From positions 1-36,047 of the forward strand of contig RCNN01000580.1 in NCBI GenBank assembly GCA_003667245.1: a DNA stretch of 36,047 nt. The letters run 5' to 3'. Both the position numbers and the translations under genes were made by a program. Positions 26,509 through 36,047 of this stretch are shown here, in pieces. Every line of letters begins with the position of its first letter. Within the stretch, counting starts at the first letter, position 1. Below the pieces are notes generated by a model. It searched no databases, was not told where the DNA came from, and saw nothing but the letters and a program-made list of their open reading frames with translations. The DNA comes from Heterostelium multicystogenum (Eukaryota > Evosea > Eumycetozoa > Acytosteliales > Acytosteliaceae).

Positions 26509-27414
26509 TCAGGAAAGCACGCAGAGCTTGAGTTGTTCGCGCAACCAGAGATGTGCCAGGTCCTTGTCGAACCGTGGATGCCAGGCAGAGAACAAACTGA
26601 AGTCGCGCACCTCGAGGGGCAGAGCAAGGGCCGCCAGCGAGCGCTCATAACGGCTCAGGAAACGGGACGGAAGCACACTTACACAGTCGCTGTTCTGCAG
26701 CAGCAATGGAACGATGCTGTAGTAAGGCACCGACACCGCGACACGGCGCGCACGCCCCTTCTGCGCGAGCACATCATCAATAAAACCGTGAAAGCTGTTC
26801 ACGGCACCCGACACCACCACATGCTCCAGGCCCAGGTATTCCTCCAGCGTTGGTGGCGCGGATCCGCGAGGGTGATCGGCGCGCTGGGCCATCTTGAATT
26901 CTTCCTGCAGCAGCAACTCGTGCGACAGGTTCCCGATACGGCTGTGTGATACCAGCGCGACGTCAATCTCGCCGCTTTCCAACTGATCGCCAAGCAACAC
27001 CTGGTCGATCGCACGTATCGAAACCCGGATGCCCCCAGGACTCGCAGCATGCACAAGCTGCACCAGCCGGGGCGCGACGATCGCAGCGGCGTTATCGTTC
27101 GCGCCAATCACAAAGGTCCGGTCCGACTTGGCAGGATCAAAGCATGGAAGGTCACCGACCACCGTCCCCAGTACCTGCAACGCCTGGCGCAACGGCTGAC
27201 GCAAATGTTCGGCACGTGCTGTCAGCACCATGCCTTTTCCGGACTGAGCAGGCATCAATAAAGGGTCGCCGAACAGGTCACGCAACCGCGACAACTGCGC
27301 GGATAACGCCGACTGCGTCAGGTTGAGCTTCGCCGCCGCCCGCGTGACGTTCCTCTCCTCAAGCAAGACGCTGAGGGAAGTCAGGAGCGCGAGGTTGTGT
27401 CCAGTCAGGTTCAT
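26509..27414 (-). CDS. LysR-family transcriptional regulator
   Basis: An intact 301-residue protein. It has the helix-turn-helix LLEERNVTRAAAKLNLTQSALSAQLSRLR, then RTFVIGANDNAAAIVAPRLV opening the sensor domain, GEIDVALVSHSRIGNLSHEL, and SDCVSVLPSRFLSRYE near the end. The NodD/NahR-like type II layout (early NVTRAAAKLNLTQSA) suggests control of a degradative enzyme. The MPH-like hydrolase gene lies 116 bp downstream on the same strand and is a plausible target, though not divergent. The short fimbrial gene ends 22 bp upstream. Confidence 0.88.
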   Translation of the reverse strand: MNLTGHNLALLTSLSVLLEERNVTRAAAKLNLTQSALSAQLSRLRDLFGDPLLMPAQSGKGMVLTARAEHLRQPLRQALQVLGTVVGDLPCFDPAKSDRTFVIGANDNAAAIVAPRLVQLVHAASPGGIRVSIRAIDQVLLGDQLESGEIDVALVSHSRIGNLSHELLLQEEFKMAQRADHPRGSAPPTLEEYLGLEHVVVSGAVNSFHGFIDDVLAQKGRARRVAVSVPYYSIVPLLLQNSDCVSVLPSRFLSRYERSLAALALPLEVRDFSLFSAWHPRFDKDLAHLWLREQLKLCVLS

Positions 27415-27436
27415 CGGGTTGATCCACTGCCATCTC

Positions 27437-27817
27437 TCAAGGTGACGTTAATGTAATCAGATACTGCCCCGACGTCACAGGCCTCCCTTGGCCATCCACC
27501 AACGCATATTGCTGCTGGTAATAGCGGTCTCCCCGGCCACTGTCGGCGACCAGCTTCACGTTCACGGCGCTGTGGTCGAGGGCCGTGACCGAGCCCACCG
27601 GTTGCACACTGCGCACGCTGATGGCACTTCCGCGTGCGGACGTAGGGCAATTGTTGAGTTTCATCCCGTTGGCCACGGCGAGCGGCGTGCAAGACGCCTC
27701 GACAATGCTGCCGTGAAAGTTAATGACTCCCTGCCCCACCGGGCTCGCGGCCATGCAGGCACCGGACAGGCTGAACAACAGGCCAACATGGATTGCAGAC
27801 ATTCTCTTGATGCGCAT
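27437..27817 (-). CDS. Type 1 fimbrial subunit-like protein, 126 aa
   Basis: An intact small exported protein. The signal peptide is MSAIHVGLLFSLSGACMAAS, and mature pilin-like features are GQGVINFHGSIVEASCTPLA and KLNNCPTSARG. The two mature cysteines would form the typical pilin disulfide, and the end reads GQYLITLTSP. It is shorter than normal fimbrillins (about 160-180 residues), and no chaperone or usher gene is nearby, so it is an orphan subunit. Two ATGs are possible; 27817 is chosen because GGGAG lies seven bases upstream. That site is inside a strong hairpin. Confidence 0.7.
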   Translation of the reverse strand: MRIKRMSAIHVGLLFSLSGACMAASPVGQGVINFHGSIVEASCTPLAVANGMKLNNCPTSARGSAISVRSVQPVGSVTALDHSAVNVKLVADSGRGDRYYQQQYALVDGQGRPVTSGQYLITLTSP

Positions 27818-27863
27818 GCCGATACTCCCGGGGGTGATAAAGCCTATGCCCCGGGATATCGGC
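27818..27863 (-). promoter_or_regulatory. Leader hairpin covering the fimbrial gene's ribosome binding site
   Basis: On the coding strand the arms GCCGATATCCCGGGG and CCCCGGGAGTATCGGC pair over 15 bp with one bulged base and a 15-base loop. The second arm includes GGGAG, the ribosome binding site of the fimbrial gene, and ends directly at its ATG. A structure of this strength should limit translation unless opened. Confidence 0.55.
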
Positions 27864-27908
27864 CGAGCAGCAGGTTATTTTAAGATTTGTCTGATGTTAG
27901 AAGCGGTT

Positions 27909-27927
27909 TTTCCAAAGACTTTGGAAA
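27909..27927. terminator. Hairpin just after the MFS gene stop
   Basis: TTTCCAAA-GAC-TTTGGAAA is an 8-bp stem with a 3-base loop, 2 bp beyond the minus-strand MFS stop. On the minus strand the following bases are AAACC and not T, so it is not a canonical terminator. Confidence 0.3.
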
Positions 27928-27929
27928 TA

Positions 27930-29151
27930 TCAGTGCCCGCCAACCACAGGTTTACCGTGGGCCCGGTGCCCCGGCTTGAAGCCATGGAGTCGCGCGCACC
28001 ACACAATCGCGAAGCCCACCGCCAGCAACACCAACATTGCCCATGGGAAAGACGCCACGCCCCAGGTATCCAGCAACACGCCACCCACCACGCCGCTTCC
28101 GGCGATCGCGCTGTTCCATGCCACCACGTTCAGCGACAGTGCCACGTCCGCTCCATCGCCTGCCGCGTCCGCCAATGCGGTTTTGCAGCAACGTCGCAGC
28201 GCCGCCGAAACTCAAGCCCCACACCGCCACGCCGAGGTAAATAACGCCCGGCACTTGCGCCAGAAAACCAAACGCCAAACACGTCGCCGCAAAGCCCGCC
28301 AGGCTGACCAGCACCGTCTTGCGCAACGCCACATCCACCAACCGGGCAGTCAGCCAAATCCCGAGCAGCGCCGCTATACCAAACACCAACAACACCAGAT
28401 CCACACGGTCCACCAAGCCCGCCGGGGCCACAAACGGCGCGATGTAGGTATAGAGAATGTTATGGGCGAGCATCCATGAGATCACCACCGCCAGCACTGG
28501 CCGTACGCCCGGCGTGGTCAGCACCTTGCGCAACGGCATGCGCTGATGGGCCGACTGGCCGGGGTAATCCGGCACTTTCACCAGCACCCAGACAATCAGC
28601 ACCAGGGTCAGTGCCGACATGATCCCGAAGGTGGTGCGCCAGCCCACCAGCCCACCCAGCCAGGTGCCCAGCGGTACGCCGAGTGACAGGGCAATCGGCG
28701 TTCCTACCATGGCCAGCGCCAACGCCTTGCCCTGCTGATGTGGCTCAACCATGCGCCGCGCATAGCCGGCCAACAAACTCCAGGCCAGCCCCGCCGCCAT
28801 CCCGGCGAGCAACCGCGCCAGCAACGTCAGCCCGTAGTGGGAGGACAGCGCCGTGATGGAGTTGAACAGCATAAAACCGACGATGGTCAGCAGCAGCACA
28901 TTGCGTCTACGCCAGCCGCGAGTCGCGATGGTCAGCGGGATCACCGCCAGCACCGAGCCCAGCGCATATGCGGTGACCATCTGCCCGGCCATGGAGGCTG
29001 AAACTCCCAGCCCATCGCTGATCAGCGGCAACAGGCCCGCCGGCAGGGTTTCGGTGACGATGCAGATGAAACCTGTCATGGCCAGGGCGAGCAAGGCGCC
29101 GACGGGCAAGCGGTCGGGAACGGCGTCTTCCAATAAGGTGGTTGAGGGGGT
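27930..29151 (-). CDS. MFS exporter, DHA1/AraJ-SotB-like (one frame break), GTG start
   Basis: An inner-membrane transporter of about 406 residues. It reads LLALAMTGFICIVTETLPAG, SMAGQMVTAYALGSVLAVIP, TIATRGWRRRNVLLLTIVG, LARLLAGMAAGLAWSLLAGY and VGTPIALSLGVPLGTWLGGL. After an indel near 28175 it ends NSAIAGSGVVGGVLLDTWGV and GKPVVGGH at TGA (27930-27932). GTG 29151 has AAGGAG seven bases upstream. It is divergent from the TetR gene at 29277, with two operator-like repeats in between. Sugar or drug efflux is likely; the substrate is unknown. Confidence 0.85.
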
Positions 29152-29180
29152 CACAGGGAAACTCCTTGAGCGAGAGGACT

Positions 29181-29252
29181 TAAATACCGATCGATATAAA
29201 TGTTGGGCGCCCACGCAGCGTTGTCAACGACTTATGTATCGACTAGTATTTA
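29181..29252. promoter_or_regulatory. Paired inverted TetR-operator-like motifs
   Basis: TAAATACCGATCGATA at 29181-29196 and, on the other strand, TAAATACTAGTCGATA at 29237-29252 share 13 of 16 bases. They face each other across the 125-bp divergent region. The first contains ATACCGATCGATAT (29184-29197), a near-perfect dyad. One copy is near each promoter, fitting dual repression by the adjacent TetR protein. Confidence 0.55.
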
Positions 29253-29276
29253 TCTCATCACCCGAGAGGATTTCAC

Positions 29277-29880
29277 ATGGCGCAGATGGGCCGCCCCCGC
29301 ACCTTCGACCGCGACCAGGCCGTGGAACAAGCCATGCACCTGTTCTGGCAGCACGGTTACGACGCGACGTCCCTGAGCCAGTTGAAAGCCGGATTGGGCG
29401 GCGGCATCTCCGCGCCGAGTTTCTACGCGGCGTTCGGCTCCAAGGACGCGCTGTTCCAGGAGTGCGTGCAGCGTTATCTGGCGACGTTCGCCCAGGTCAC
29501 CGAATGCCTGTGGGATGACAGCCTGCCACCGCGCCAGGCCATCGAGACGGCGTTGCGCCAATCGGCACGCATGCAGTGTGAAGAGGGGCATCCCAAAGGC
29601 TGCATGGTAGCCCTGGCGTGATGAGCGCGCCCTCCCCCGAGAACGCACAAGTCACCCATGGGCTGACCCATTCGCGAGAGCGCACACGGGCGGGCATCGT
29701 GCATTGTGTCGAGCGCGGCATCCGGGCGGCCAGTTACCGGCCGAGACCAATGCACGTGCCATGGCCACGGTCTACGACAGTTTTCTGCAAGGCGTGTCGA
29801 TCCTGGCCCGGGATGGCGTCGACGCTGATGCCATCGATTACTGCCATTGGCCAACTGATGCTGACCTGGGACTTATCCGC
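29277..29880 (+). CDS. TetR-family transcriptional regulator (frame breaks; end approximate)
   Basis: MAQMGRPRTFDRDQAVEQAM begins a TetR protein with helix-turn-helix LFWQHGYDATSLSQLKAGLG, APSFYAAFGSKDALFQECV and GHPKGCMVAL. After frame changes near 29617, 29725 and 29840 it reads ARAMATVYDSFLQGVSILAR, then AIGQLMLTWD. The stop cannot be placed because the frame runs on past the convergent LysR stop; the end is probably near 29880. The expected length is about 200 residues. It is divergent from the MFS exporter and probably its repressor. Confidence 0.75.
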
Positions 29881-29882
29881 CG

Positions 29883-30804
29883 CTACAGCGCCGCCCATTC
29901 GGCGCGATGCTCCAGCAGAAAATCCACAAACGCCCGCACCCGATGGGGCACATAGCGGCCGTGGGATACAGCAAGGTAAACGGCCGTGATCGCCGCCGTA
30001 AGGCTGTAAGACCTCTACCAGGCTGCCGTTGGCCAACTCCTCCTCGACGATGAACTTGTAAGGTCTGGAATAACCCCGCGCCGTGCTTGGCCAGGGTTAC
30101 GCCACCCAGCACATCGTCAGAGCAGCTGTAGCCTGCTTCCCCGGCAAACTCCCGCTCCTTGCCGTCCACCTGGAACAGCCAGGAAATGCGCCGCCCGTTG
30201 CTCGGCAATTCGTACTGGATGCACTCATGGTTCGGCAAATCCTCCAGGGCATGGGGCGTGCCGGCACGCTTCAGGTATGACGGCGTCGCGACCACCACCA
30301 GCCTGGCGTCTTCCAGCAACCGCGCAATCAGCGTCGAGTCCGGCTGGGCCCGCACGCGAATGGCCAGGTCATAGCCTTCGGCGACGAAATCGATGTTGCG
30401 GTTGCTGATGTGGATATCCACGCTGACTTGCGGGTACAGCGCACGGAATTTCGGCAGCAGCGGCAGGATCCGGTGATGGCCGTAGGTGGTCGGATGCTGA
30501 TGCGCAACAGCCCGGACGGCACCGATTGCGCGCCCATCATTTCCTGCTGGGCTTCCACCAGTTGCGTCAGCGCCTGGCGGCATTGCTCGAAAAATGTCCG
30601 GCCGCCATCGGTCAGGCGGATGCTGCGGGTGGTGCGCACAAACAGCCGGGAGCCCAGGCGCTCTTCCAGCCGCGAGATGCTGCGGCTCACCGCCGCCGGG
30701 GTCACGCCTGCCACCTGGGCGGCGGCGGTAAAGCTGCTGGCCTCGGCGGCCAGGCAGAACAGCTCGATGCTGCCCAGCTGCAAATCTTCGAAATGGCGTT
30801 TCAT
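29883..30804 (-). CDS. LysR-family transcriptional regulator (frame breaks)
   Basis: The N-terminus SIELFCLAAEASSFTAAAQ and the helix-turn-helix VAGVTPAAVSRSISRLEERL are clear. The middle reads PTTYGHHRILPLLPKFRALY and VDIHISNRNIDFVAEGYDLA with ATPSYLKRAG. Frame changes near 30490, 30060 and 30000 precede the end VRAFVDFLLEHRAEWAAL at TAG (29883-29885). The full length is about 305 residues, of the common LysR group that includes DmlR-like regulators. It is convergent with the TetR gene; no divergent partner is evident, and its target is unknown. Confidence 0.82.
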
Positions 30805-30855
30805 GATGGATTACACCGGGTAGGTCTTTAAGGACTCGCTCACTGCTTCGAAAAA

Positions 30856-31751
30856 CTAAAACAACAACCGCGAAAAATCACAACACTGCACCGCCAACTG
30901 CGCCACACTCTGGTTCAAGCCAAACTGCCGATCCCCGCGATGCAACGCCACATACCCAACCCTCGGTAGCGCCGGTTCCGTCACCAGCGCGCGCAGCTCC
31001 TCGCGCTCGATCAAATGCGACAAACACCCCTTGGGCAAATAACTCACCCCCACCCCCGACAGCGCCAGCCCGACCTGCACCAACAGGTTATGACTGGTCA
31101 ACTTGCGCGGCATCTGCACAGCATGCGCTGCTAACCAGCGCTCATAAATCAGCCCCGTCCCCGAGTGCGAACCCTGGGTCAACACCGTATACCCGGCCAA
31201 TGCCTCAAGCCCCACCGGATCAGGCTCGCTGACCAACCCCGGTGCGCACATCCAGGCATTTTCCACACTGCCCAGCGGCGTACTCAGGAAGCGCGAATCA
31301 CTGTAGGCATCAGGCACGATCACCAGGTCCAGCTCATCACTCTCCAGCTTGCGAAACAGCTCACTGCTCAACTCCACCGACGGCTCGATCTGCACCTTGG
31401 GATAGGCCTCGCGCAACGCTTCCACCAGCGCCGGCAACCAGGTGAAGGCCGTCAGTTCCGTCACCCCCAGGCGAAACCTGCGCACCAGCACTTCACGGGT
31501 ACTCACCCGCTCCAGCATGTAGTCACGACGCTCCAGCAGGTCCTTGGCGTAGTCGAGCAACTCGGCGCCTTTTTCGGTCAGCCGGGCATTGCGTTTGCTG
31601 CGGTCGAAAATCTCCACATCGAAGGTTTCTTCCAACTCCTGGATGCGCTTGAAATCGCCGACTGCGACATGTTCAGCTTGTTCGCCGCCGCCTCGAAACT
31701 GCCCAGCTCGGCAATCCAGTACAACGCGTCGATTTGCTTGAACGTGATCAT
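30856..31751 (-). CDS. LysR-family regulator of the RraA-aminotransferase operon (one frame break)
   Basis: ATG 31751 begins MITFKQIDALYWIAELGSFE, then AAANKLNMSQSAIS. After a shift near 31660 it joins RIQELEETFDVEIFDRSKRN, FRLGVTELTAFTWLPALVEA, ELDLVIVPDAYSDSRFLSTP and VGLALSGVGVSYLPKGCLSH, ending CCDFSRLLF. About 298 residues. It is divergent from the rraA-like gene across 118 bp and is the likely activator of that operon. A second ATG-initiated frame through here would give a false N-terminus. Confidence 0.85.
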
Positions 31752-31786
31752 CGGCCACCTCCCATTGAGAAAAATCGATCCTATCA

Positions 31787-31800
31787 GATAATAAAATATC
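31787..31800. promoter_or_regulatory. Dyad GATA-N6-TATC in divergent LysR/rraA region
   Basis: GATAATAAAATATC is an AT-rich inverted repeat 36 bp from the LysR start and 69 bp from the rraA-like start. It may be part of a LysR site or simply an AT-rich promoter element; the T-N11-A pattern is not exact. Confidence 0.3.
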
Positions 31801-31869
31801 GCTAAAACTGTATGTTCATCACTCCTAAGATCTAGCCACAGACCCATAAGATCAATCGGAGTTACAGCC

Positions 31870-32533
31870 ATGTCCTTGCCCGGTTCCCGCATCCTCCCCA
31901 ACCCACCTCTGGCTTGCGCCGAAGTGCTTGAAGCCTTCACTCACGTGGTCACCCCGCACATCAGCGACAACCTCGGCCGGCACATCGGCGCCCGTGGGCT
32001 GAACCGCTACAACCGCACCGGCAAGCTGGTGGGCACCGCGCTCACGGTGAAAACCCGCCCGGCGACAACCTGCTGATCTACAAGGCCTTGAGCATGCTGG
32101 AGCCGGGCCACGTGCTGGTGGTGGACGCCCAGGGCGACACCAACAACGCGGTGATCGGCGAACTGGTCAAGCTCTACGCCCAGCAACGCGGCTGCGTGGG
32201 GTTTGTGATGACGGGGCGATTCGCGATGTCGCGAGCTTCGAGGACACCCTTGCTACGCCCGCAGCGTGGTGCATTGCGGCCCCTACAAGACCGGCCCGGG
32301 CGAGGTGAATGTGCCGGTGTCCATCGGCGGCATGCTGATCAACCCGGGGGATGTGCTGGTAGGTGACGAAGACGGCCTGGTCGCCTTCTCCCAGGCCGAC
32401 GCCGCCGAAGTGCTGCGCAAGGCCGCGCCAACACGCGGCCCACGAAGAGCAAGTCAAAGCCGAAATCGCCAGCGGTGCGGTGCGCCAGAGCTGGATCGAC
32501 AAGGTGTTGCAACAGGCCGGCCTGGCAGGCTGA
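31870..32533 (+). CDS. RraA / 4-hydroxy-4-methyl-2-oxoglutarate aldolase-like protein (frame breaks)
   Basis: The RraA fold is seen in ISDNLGRHIGARGLNRYN, VGTALTVKTRP, SMLEPGHVLVVDAQGDTNNA, IGELVKLYAQQRGCVGFVMT, CGPYKTGPGEVNVPVSIGGM and INPGDVLVGDEDGLVAF. The AIRD segment needed for metal and pyruvate binding reads correctly once one G is restored near 32215. Other indels are near 32060, 32250 and 32430. About 222 residues. GGAG precedes ATG 31870. Given the aminotransferase 11 bp downstream, an aldolase giving pyruvate is more likely than an RNase E inhibitor. Confidence 0.8.
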
Positions 32534-32544
32534 GGGGAGTCATC

Positions 32545-33754
<1,210 letters not shown>

Positions 33755-33761
33755 CGGATTC

Positions 33762-33789
33762 CCGCCCCACCGGGCGGCCAGGGATGGCC
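33762..33789 (+). terminator. Two consecutive short hairpins after the aminotransferase gene
   Basis: CCGCCC-CACC-GGGCGG and GGCCA-GGGA-TGGCC share two bases and lie 7 bp after the stop. No T run follows. They may attenuate transcription into the symporter gene or protect the upstream mRNA end. Confidence 0.4.
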
Positions 33790-33845
33790 GCTCATTGACT
33801 GCCTAGAACAACACTCATAATCATTGATATAAATGAGGCATTCCC

Positions 33846-35136
33846 ATGCACAAGCCCCGCATCGCGCTGGTCTGGCAAATCCTGATCGGCTTGCTCGCCG
33901 GCATCGCCATCGGCGCCCTGCTGCACGTTTTCCCGAATCCCGGCCGTGGCTGGTGGACAACCTGCTGCAACCGGCGGGCGATATCTTTATCAAGCTGATG
34001 AAGATGATCGTCGTGCCCATCGTGTTTGCCTGCATGGTGGTGGGCATTGCGGGCACGGTGACGGTAAATCCCTGGGACGCATCGGGGCCAAGTCCTGGGC
34101 TATTTCTTCTGCATCACCACCCTGGCGATCATCGTCGGCTGGTGATGGGCAACCTGCTCAAGCCGGGCGCCGGTACCGAACTGGCCAGCCTGCAAGCGAG
34201 TGCCGTGACCTTGCCCACCAGCAGCGCCGGCGGCGGCCACAGCCTGGGGCAGATCATTGTCGGGATCATCCGGACAACGTCATCAACGCCATGGCCCAGG
34301 GCAGCCTGCTGTCGGTGCTGTTTCTTCGCGGTGATGTTTGGCCTCGGGGTTTCGCGCTTGCCCGCCGAGCGCAAAGACCCGGTGATTGCCCTGCTGCGCG
34401 GGGTGTCGGAGGCGATGTTCAAGGTCACGTCGATGATCATGGCCTACTCGCCCATCGGCGTGTTCGGGATGATTGCAGTGACCGTGGCCAACTTCGGGTT
34501 CAGCTCGCTGTTGCCGTTGGCCAAGCTGATCCTGGTCAGCTACGTGTCGATTGCATTCTTCGTGCTGGTGGTGCTCAACCTGATCGCGCGGCTGTGGGGA
34601 TCAACCTGTTTGCGTTGATGCGACATATCAAGGACGAACTGATCCTGGCGTTTTCCACCGCCAGTTCGGCGGCGGTGATGCCACAACTGATGAAGAAAAC
34701 TCGAAACCTACGGCGTGCCGCCTTCACTGGTGAGCTTTGTGGTGCCGTGGGGTATTCGTTCAACCTGGACGGTGCGTCGCTGTTCCTGGGGATCGGCACG
34801 CTGTTTGTGGCGCAGCTGTATGGCATCGACCTGAGCCTTGGCGACCAGGCCCTGCTGGTTGTGACCATGGTGCTGACATCCAAGGGCGCGGCCGGGGTGC
34901 CGGGGTTCATGTTCGTGATTCTGTCGGCGACCCTGGCGAGTGCGGGCTTGCCGTTGGAGGGCATCGCCTTCATCGCCGGGGTGTATCGCCTGATGGAAAT
35001 GCCAACCACCGCGTTGAACGTGCTGGGCAATGCCCTGGCACCGCTGGTGATTGCCAAGTGGGAAAGGCGTGAGAGCACCGCAGAAACCTGTGGCGAGGGA
35101 GCTTGCTCCCGCTGGGCCGCGAAGCGGCCCCAATAA
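33846..35136 (+). CDS. Dicarboxylate/glutamate:cation symporter, GltP/DctA family (frame breaks)
   Basis: An inner-membrane SDF-family transporter. WQILIGLLAGIAIGALLHVF, IFIKLMKMIVVPIVFACMVV, SPIGVFGMIAV, ILAFSTASSAAVMPQLMKK (serine-rich substrate loop), YSFNLDGASLFLGIGTLFVA and TSKGAAGVPGFMFVILSATL are the family hallmarks. Indels lie near 33930, 34065, 34270, 34325, 34600, 34700 and 34740. About 415 residues to IAKWERR. The open frame then runs on through a REP sequence to TAA at 35136, so the last 20 or so residues are probably not native. It is the third gene of the rraA-aminotransferase set and is proposed to import its substrate. Confidence 0.87.
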
Positions 35137-35220
35137 GCATCCCGCATTCTTTCAGGTAGAACGTGGGCGCAGGTTCTGGGGCTGCTGCGCAGCCCAGCGG
35201 GAGCAAGCTCCCTCGCCACA
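35089..35220. repeat. REPIN: inverted pair of REP sequences
   Basis: TGTGGCGAGGGAGCTTGCTC at the left is mirrored by GAGCAAGCTCCCTCGCCACA at the right. Inner arms GCTGGGCCGCGAAGCGGCCCC and GGGGCTGCTGCGCAGCCCAGC each form a hairpin. The elements flank about 45 bp. This is a typical fluorescens-group REPIN, between the convergent symporter and GST genes, and a different REP class from the 6-7 kb array. Confidence 0.85.
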
Positions 35221-35237
35221 AGGGTGGGTGTGGTGGG

Positions 35238-36047
35238 TCAGTCGAGGTCCGACGCCTCATGCCGCTCGCGCAGTGCTCTGACGGCTCGCCCGACACACGG
35301 TTGACCCGGCGCCCACGCTGCACCGCCGGCCGCGCTTCGATGGCATTGGCCCAGCGCACGACGTGCTTGTAATCCTGCACCGAGAGAAACTCCCCCGCCT
35401 CATATAAGCGGCCTTTCACCAGGCCGCCGTACCACGGCCAGATCGCCATGTCGGCGATGGTGTACTCATCCCCGGCAATGTATTCGTGCTCGGCCAATTG
35501 CTTGTCCAGTACGTCCAGTTGGCGCTTGGTTTCCATGGCGAAGCGGTCGATGGCGTATTCGATCTTGGTCGGCGCGTAGGCATAGAAATGCCCGAAGCCA
35601 CCGCCCAGGTACGGCGCGCTGCCCATCTGCCAGAACAACCACGACAGGCATTCAGCACGGGCCGCCGGTTCGGTGGGCAGGAACGCCGCCGAACTTCTCG
35701 GCCAGGTACTGCAGGATCGCACCCGACTCGAACACCCGAATCGGCTTGGGCCCGCTGCGGTCCAGCAGCGCGGGAATCTTCGAGTTCGGATTGACCCCGA
35801 CGAAACCGCTGCCGAACTGGTCGCCGTCACCGATCCTGATCAACCACGCATCGTATTCCGCCCCCTGGTGACCAGGGCCAGCAGCTCTTCCAGCAGGATC
35901 GTGACCTTCTGGCCATTGGGCGTTGCCAACGAATACAGCTGCAACGGATGACGGCCTACCGGCAATTCCTTGTCGTGGGTCGCGCCGGCAATGGGCCGGT
36001 TGATGCTGGCGAAGGTGCCGCCGTTTTGGGTCTTCCAGGTCCAGACT
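35238..36047 (-). CDS. yghU: Glutathione S-transferase family disulfide reductase, YghU-like (5' end outside window)
   Basis: The visible part starts inside the N-terminus (GTFASINRPIAGATHDKELP). It closely follows E. coli YghU: VGRHPLQLYSLATPNGQKVT, AEYDAWLIRIGDGDQFGSGF, VNPNSKIPALLD, IRVFESGAILQYLAEKFG, LGGGFGHFYAYAPTKIEYAI and EYIAGDEYTIADMAIWPWYG. Indels lie near 35870, 35690 and 35270; the last restores the end LRERHEASDLD at TGA (35238-35240). The family has glutathione-dependent disulfide reductase and peroxidase activity. It is cytosolic and convergent with the symporter across the REPIN. Confidence 0.88.

Noticed and set aside
27909..27927. Strong intrinsic terminator for the minus-strand MFS gene
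   Set aside because: The stem is followed by A residues on the minus strand, not a T run; listed only as a low-confidence hairpin.

Overview
The window looks like chromosomal DNA of a Pseudomonas of the fluorescens group. It is GC-rich and carries Pseudomonas-type REP/REPIN repeats. Several products read like close Pseudomonas or gammaproteobacterial homologues: ProP, a bestrophin-like channel, TrmK, a YghU-type glutathione transferase, a GltP-type symporter and many LysR regulators. No rRNA, tRNA, CRISPR array, phage or IS element was seen. About two thirds of the genes carry one or more single-base indels, mostly in or beside homopolymers, with a clear homologous reading resuming in another frame. 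The breaks hit unrelated genes alike and include compensated pairs, so I read them as mainly consensus sequencing errors. Coordinates for such genes span the whole reconstructed gene.

Layout. 1-5978: a NepI-like MFS exporter (cut by the window edge) divergent from an AraC regulator; a LysR regulator divergent from a tautomerase; a MarR regulator, an isochorismatase-like hydrolase, a small membrane protein and an MFS exporter on the plus strand. 5991-7185: four tandem units of about 298 bp, each made of two inverted-repeat elements. 7233-12618: two small conserved proteins, a secreted nuclease, a TetR/aldo-keto reductase divergent pair with a perfect palindrome between them, TrmK, a DHH-family protein and a GNAT acetyltransferase. 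12676-17450: bestrophin-like channel, osmosensing transporter ProP, a DUF2231 membrane protein overlapping a sorbosone-dehydrogenase-like lipoprotein, and a DUF3144 protein.

17494-25393: the most distinctive unit. A minus-strand operon encodes a complete peptide/opine-type ABC importer (two permeases, binding protein, fused double ATPase) with an argininosuccinate-lyase-like enzyme between the binding protein and the ATPase. It is divergent from a NocR/OccR-like LysR regulator with a T-N11-A box in the shared promoter region. I infer uptake and C-N lyase cleavage of an N-substituted amino acid such as an aminopolycarboxylate or opine-like compound.

25406-30804: a methyl-parathion-hydrolase-like metallo-beta-lactamase-fold enzyme, a LysR regulator, an orphan fimbrial subunit whose ribosome binding site lies in a strong leader hairpin, an MFS exporter divergent from a TetR regulator with paired operator-like motifs, and another LysR. 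30856-35136: a LysR gene divergent from a likely catabolic operon: RraA/HMG-aldolase-like protein, class I aminotransferase and dicarboxylate/glutamate symporter. This set suggests uptake, transamination and retro-aldol cleavage of a 4-hydroxy(-4-methyl)glutamate-like amino acid. 35089-36047: a REPIN and a YghU-type glutathione transferase cut by the window end.
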